Shown here piece by piece: positions 7,592 through 11,716 of a stretch of 11,716 nt of DNA. The notes beneath the pieces were generated by a model, which worked only from the letters and a program-made list of their open reading frames with translations, ran no database searches and was not told the DNA's origin. The DNA lies in NCBI GenBank assembly GCA_019677205.1, contig JAAMXY010002704.1, positions 1-11,716 on the forward strand, given 5' to 3'. Both the position numbers and the translations under genes were made by a program. Every line of letters begins with the position of its first letter. Within the stretch, counting starts at the first letter, position 1. This DNA comes from Pinguiococcus pyrenoidosus (Eukaryota; Sar; Pinguiophyceae; Pinguiochrysidales; Pinguiochrysidaceae).

Positions 7592-9493
7592 ATGAGGAAG
7601 AAAGAGAGCCACATGCGACGCGCACTTCTTTATTCCGTCCTGACGCTCCTATGTGTGCGCCACGCACAAGCGAGGAGATTCACTCTGCCCGCGCTGCGCC
7701 TCTTCCCGCTGTTTCGCTCGCAGGAGAAGGCCGCCGCTCCAGCCACTCGGGTGAACTCGCAGAGGTAAGCTTTTCGCCTTTTCCTCCTCAGTCCCCAGGC
7801 CGCTTCGCTGCCTTCCAAGGCGCGAGGCAGCTGCACTGGCCTGGCCTTCTCTCTTGCTTGAGCCTGGGCAACTCGTTCCGGTGCTTTTGCTTGAAAGATA
7901 CGAGAGGAGCTTGCGGTGCTGACGCGAAGGGGTGAACCCGTTTGGAAATGCCCGTTCCACAGGCAGCAGTACATTGCCATCAACGGCGGAGACCTGTGGG
8001 CGGCCTTCGACTGCACCAAGGAAGAGCTGGATAAACTCGCGCAGCAGGTGTGCAGCACGTCCGTGAACGCGCCGGTCATGCGGCAGTTCCATGCGGAGCG
8101 GCGGTGGCTGTGGAAGCAGTGGATGGGCACGATGGTGCGCTCCAGCGTGCGCGCCGTGCTGTTCAACTCCCTGGTGGCGCTGGCCGTGGCCGCGCTCTTC
8201 AATGGAAGCCTGCTGCCGGCGGACGTGCGCAACGGGTGGCTGGAGCAACTCACGGGACTGGAGAGACTCTGGCGGACGTCGTCGGGCCTCGTGACCTTCG
8301 TGCTCAGTTTCTTCCTCAACCAGGCCTATGGCGTCTGGAGGAAGTGCTACAGCATCTCCAGACGCATCCAAGGACGCCTCAATGACCTCGGCCTGCTGGC
8401 GGCCTCGCATGCCGAGCGCAACTACCACATCGTGGCGGATGCGGCGGAGAGGGGCGAGAAGCTGTCCACCCCCAGCAATGGAGTGTCCGCGGAGACCAAG
8501 AGGGCGAGGACGAAGCTCACGTCCGGACCGGTGGAGGACATGATGTGCAGAGAGAACGACCTCTCGGCCTACACCCCGGCGTCTGCCGAGCTGCTGAGCG
8601 AGCTTGGCAGGTACAAGCGGCTCTTCTGCGTGCTCTTCTACGCCAGCGTGAGTCGCCGCCACGCGCCGCTGGCCTCACCGGAAGGCCTCAAGCACCTCCA
8701 GCACCTCGGCCTCATCACGGAGGCCGAGAGGGACCACATCCTCAAGACGTCCACGGGCCACAACGCGGTCATGGGCTGGATGACCACGCTCCTGACCGCC
8801 GGCATCGCCGACGGGCGCCTGCGCGGAGGACCGGCGCTGCAGACGGTGATGCTGCAGCAGGTGACGCAGCTGCGTGCCACCTATGCGACCATCTCCGACG
8901 AGCTGAGCGGGCGAATGCCGCTCGCGTACACGCACCTGGTGCAAATCCTGGTCGACATGTTCGTTATCATGACACCGCTGGCGCTCACGTCCGAGCTTGC
9001 CTTCCTGGGAAGCAAGTTCGGCGCTCTGCGGTGGACCTTCACGGTTGCCGGCACCGCGGTGCTGACGCTCTTCTACACCGGCATTCTCGACCTCGCAAAG
9101 ATGTTCCTCGATCCCTACGACAACGAGAACATGGGCGGCAAGTACGGGGTCAAGATCGAGGTCGACACGCTGATCCAGGAGTCGAACCTCGGCTCGCGAA
9201 GATGGTTCCGCGGTGACAGTTGGGTCCCGAAGGTATGCCTCTGGCGCTTGGGACTTGCGCGCACTCGTTTGGCGGCTCGAAGAAGCATGCATCGGACGGA
9301 CGTCTAACAACCCGCTCTTCCCCCACCACAGGTGGCGACTCCCCGACGGGTGCACGAGGTGGTCGAGGACGAAGAAGAGCCGAAAGATCCGTATCTTGAG
9401 AGCATGGAGCAGATTGCCCTTACAACAGAAAGCGACCTAGACTCTCCCACCGTGCCTAGCATGAATAGTATCCTGAGGAAGGAGAAGCTCTAG
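7592..9493 (+). CDS. Bestrophin-family anion channel with an N-terminal signal peptide
   Basis: Bestrophins are pentameric chloride/bicarbonate channels; algal and plant members act in thylakoid or other membranes. Exons 7592-7764, 7963-9232 and 9332-9493 give 534 residues. Introns of 198 bp (GTAAGC...CCACAG) and 99 bp (GTATGC...CCACAG) join in phases 2 and 0. Residues 1-27 look like a signal peptide: basic start, hydrophobic LLYSVLTLLCV, small residues AQA before RRF. A basic Ala/Pro/Leu-rich stretch follows. Hydrophobic segments lie near 119-140, 165-184, 378-404 and 412-432. TFVLSFFLNQAYGVWRKC matches the second bestrophin helix. FYTGILDLAKMFLDPYDNEN fits the conserved region ending in the NPFG-EDDDDFE motif; here the acidic cluster is DPYDNEN (441-447). 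The C-terminal tail is acidic (VVEDEEEPKD) and soluble. The loop near 215-265 is poorly conserved. Two in-frame ATGs (7592, 7613) are possible starts; the first is used. The first intron is the least certain part. Confidence 0.82.
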
Positions 9494-9997
9494 AGGCGAA
9501 CTCCCAGAATGCGCCCTGCCAGCAGCGCGTCCTCCCAGCAGCGGGAACGGCAGCGTTACGGCGGAGGCGGAGGCGGCATGGGAAAGGCGTTGGTTCGGGG
9601 TAGTTGCGCTCATCCAGGGATGCTGTGGCCTCGCCTGACGGACGTCGGTCGACGCTTCTTTGGCAACGATTGCGCACACTTCAAACAAAAAGATGGTCTG
9701 TTGGAAAGTCTGGCACAACTGTTGGAGGCTGAGGACCGATACTGTGGACACAAATCCTGTAAATAGAGATGGCAGATGTGTTGAATGTCTGGCATAGTAG
9801 GCAGACAAGTGGGTAAACAGAAACATGGGTGCCGCGGTGCGAGTTTTGGAGCTTTCTACGGGTCTGCGACATAAGAGTCAGCCCGTCTTCGCGCCGGAAG
9901 CAACGTTCAGGTTGGATACAAAGTGGTGACAAACGACTAAGCGTCTTGCTTGATTTGTACCATCCGCTAGCTTTGGCGCGAGAAGTGATCTATCCTG
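9494..9997. other. Convergent 3' region between the bestrophin and TRAPPC9-like genes
   Basis: About 500 bp separates two converging stop codons, so it should contain both 3' UTRs and transcript ends. Small frames on both strands show no recognisable domain. A TGTAA pentamer occurs at about 9757 on the plus strand, but no AATAAA signal is visible at a useful place. Confidence 0.55.
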
Positions 9998-11716
9998 CTA
10001 TCTCTGCACATCGACCACGAGCGGCTTCGAGCAGAAGACAACGCGTCTTCTTATAGTCTCCGTCCCTGCCACGGTGCCGCCGTCGAGCTCCTGCTCCATA
10101 CTATCGAAGCTTTCGGTGTCGAGCACCTCGTCCAGGTCGATGTCGTCCAGCGCCTCACTTGCCCGCGTCATGATCTCCTCGACCCAGCAGCCCACCACGA
10201 ACCTTCCGGGGACAAGAACCGTCATCGAAGCCTTCACCTCCGACGTCTCGTCGGACACCTGAGTCACAGAAGAGCGGGAAGCGCATCAGGCAAATGCTTT
10301 CAGGTGCTTGAAGCGACGCGCCATTCTCACCTCGATGTTTCTCGTTGGGCCGCTCCAGAGTACCAGCAAGTCCTCATCTGCCTGGAGGCCCTTCGTGCGC
10401 TGAGCCAAGCTGACTGTGCTCGTTGCCGCTCCATGCACCACTTTTGAATCGATCGGCCGGAGGATTTTCTTCGGAAAGGAAAAACACAGAAGGCAATTGG
10501 AGATAGAAAGTGAGCCAAGGTGCTCTCCATGCGGCGAAGGTGTAAGGGCTTGACGACGCGACGCACCCGACTGGTCGACGGACGGGCAAGAGGCTTTATG
10601 AACGGCGTGATCTCAGGATTGCCCCATATGCTGAGTCTACCGGGCACGGGCTGCTTGCTTGCTGCGTTGCCGTGCGCCGAGTCCCCTGGCGAGCGAATCG
10701 GCTGGAAGACGACCCCTAGCTGCTGAGCATGCAGAGAGTCCTCCTCATTCAAGCTCGTGCAGAACATCGACAGGCGATAGGAAACGCGCCAGTTCCCATC
10801 CTCTTCTGGCCGGAGTGCCGGCCTGCAGTCGGTCTGCCGCATCCCGAAGCGAAGCTCGAGCGGCTCAAATGGCGCGACTCGCACCATGTCGCCTTGGAGG
10901 AAGGGTGATACGAAATGCAGGAGTAAGGGCTTCGGACGGCCAATCGCGAAACGCTTGCAAGGCGGTGGATACCTACCTGATGGTGGGGAATTCTGCATCT
11001 GCACCTGGATCTCAAGCTTTACGCCGGACTCCCACAGCATCTTCTTGTCCGCTTCGTTGAGGCTGAAGGGCACTGGCAGGGACAGCTCGCCATGACCTTG
11101 ACCGTTCGAAAGGCCAAAGCCCAATCCCGAGCTGGCCCCAGCGCTAAGCCCAAGCTTCGTCTCCGCGATGTCCTCCCGAGGGGTGGCCGTGGTGTTCGAG
11201 CCTGCGGCCTTGTCGATGTACACGCTCCACGGAAACTGGACGCGCTGGTGTACCAGCCACCTACAGAAAGCGCAGTCATTCACTACCTACGATGACGGCT
11301 TCGAGCCCATTGTCCAGAATCTCCTACCGTGCTACGGCTTCTGGGGACGCATCCGGCTCCGGAGGCGTGCATCGGTCGACCGGCACGACGACGACCACGC
11401 ACGCGTACGACGGTATCCGAACCTCGTTGGCGGAGCCAGGATACAGGGTCAGCGTGAAGGGAGACTCGTTCTGCAAGGTCACGCAGAGCAGGCCCTGGTC
11501 GAGGTCGGAGTCCAGCACGGTCTGGCTGGGGCTCGCCCGGAAGCTGCGATACTGCCGCGCCGTCTTTGCGAAGGAACCAAAGTTGGACAGCAGCTCGTCC
11601 GCGTCGATCGCATCGCCCTCCGAGTCGTTGTCACGAAACCTTTCTACGAGACCGGCGTCGACCACGTCGCGAAGCATGCCTACGAACTTGGCGTCGAACG
11701 TGTCCGAGCTCTGCCG
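9998..11716 (-). CDS. C-terminal part of a large protein, possibly TRAPPII subunit TRAPPC9/Trs120 (5' end beyond window)
   Basis: Five exons give 465 residues: 11716-11328 (open at the right edge), 11260-10977, 10892-10567, 10468-10331 and 10258-9998 (stop TAG). Introns of 67, 84, 98 and 72 bp start GTAGGA, GTAGGT, GTGCGT and GTGAGA, end in AG, and fit phases 2, 1, 0 and 0. The order is a helical acidic stretch (ERFRDNDSEGDAIDADELL), then beta-rich segments (GLLCVTLQNESPFTLTLYPG; VRVAPFEPLELRFGM; NWRVSYRLSMFC), then LLVLWSGPTRNIE and VKASMTVLVPGRFVVGCWVEEI. The series of Ig-like beta segments and the final short 'tone-down' strand before the acidic tail recall the C-terminal half of TRAPPC9/Trs120, a Golgi/endosome tethering subunit. 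This rests on pattern only. No catalytic motif, signal peptide or membrane helix is visible. The coding structure is well supported; the name is not. Confidence 0.6.

Noticed and set aside
7145-7612. A 155-codon minus-strand frame upstream of the bestrophin gene
   Set aside because: It overlaps the CT tract and the bestrophin first exon on the opposite strand and shows no conserved domain.
7630-8662. Long minus-strand frames opposite the bestrophin exon
   Set aside because: They are shadows of the strongly codon-biased bestrophin coding strand. The plus-strand frame carries the family motifs and in-phase introns.
9437-9826. A 129-codon minus-strand frame in the convergent region
   Set aside because: It has no domain and overlaps the bestrophin 3' end. 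Its composition does not resemble the four supported genes.

Overview
The window is nuclear DNA from a eukaryote, most likely an alga. It is GC-rich and carries multi-exon genes with short GT-AG introns (about 67-198 bp). Splice phases agree exactly with the reading frames they join. It also has long glutamine codon runs and no sign of bacterial operons. A chloroplast-type ascorbate peroxidase, a bestrophin-like channel with a signal-peptide-like N-terminus, and a TALE homeodomain with a helix-3 signature ending NNRKRxW (a form I associate with diatoms, oomycetes and relatives) together suggest a photosynthetic stramenopile or another alga with a red-type secondary plastid. The lineage is inferred, not shown.

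Four protein-coding genes can be reconstructed. (1) Positions 1-3071, minus strand: the N-terminal 953 residues of a Q-rich transcription factor with two separate TALE homeodomains. Its C-terminus runs off the left edge. (2) Positions 4716-6542, minus strand: a complete 10-exon, 296-residue ascorbate peroxidase with all main catalytic residues. A further 5' exon is possible. (3) Positions 7592-9493, plus strand: a complete 3-exon, 534-residue bestrophin-family anion channel. (4) Positions 9998-11716, minus strand: the last five exons of a large protein that resembles the C-terminal part of TRAPPII subunit TRAPPC9/Trs120. That identity is tentative, and the gene runs off the right edge.

The peroxidase and the bestrophin gene are head to head across about 1.05 kb, which holds a G-box (CACGTG) and a CT-rich tract. 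The bestrophin and TRAPPC9-like genes converge on about 500 bp. The 1.6 kb between the homeodomain gene and the peroxidase has no recognisable gene. It contains several CCAAT motifs oriented toward the homeodomain gene and several short tandem repeats.

No mobile element, CRISPR array, RNA gene or defence system was recognised. The most noteworthy items are the double-TALE polyQ regulator, the possible plastid-targeted bestrophin, and its shared promoter region with the peroxidase.
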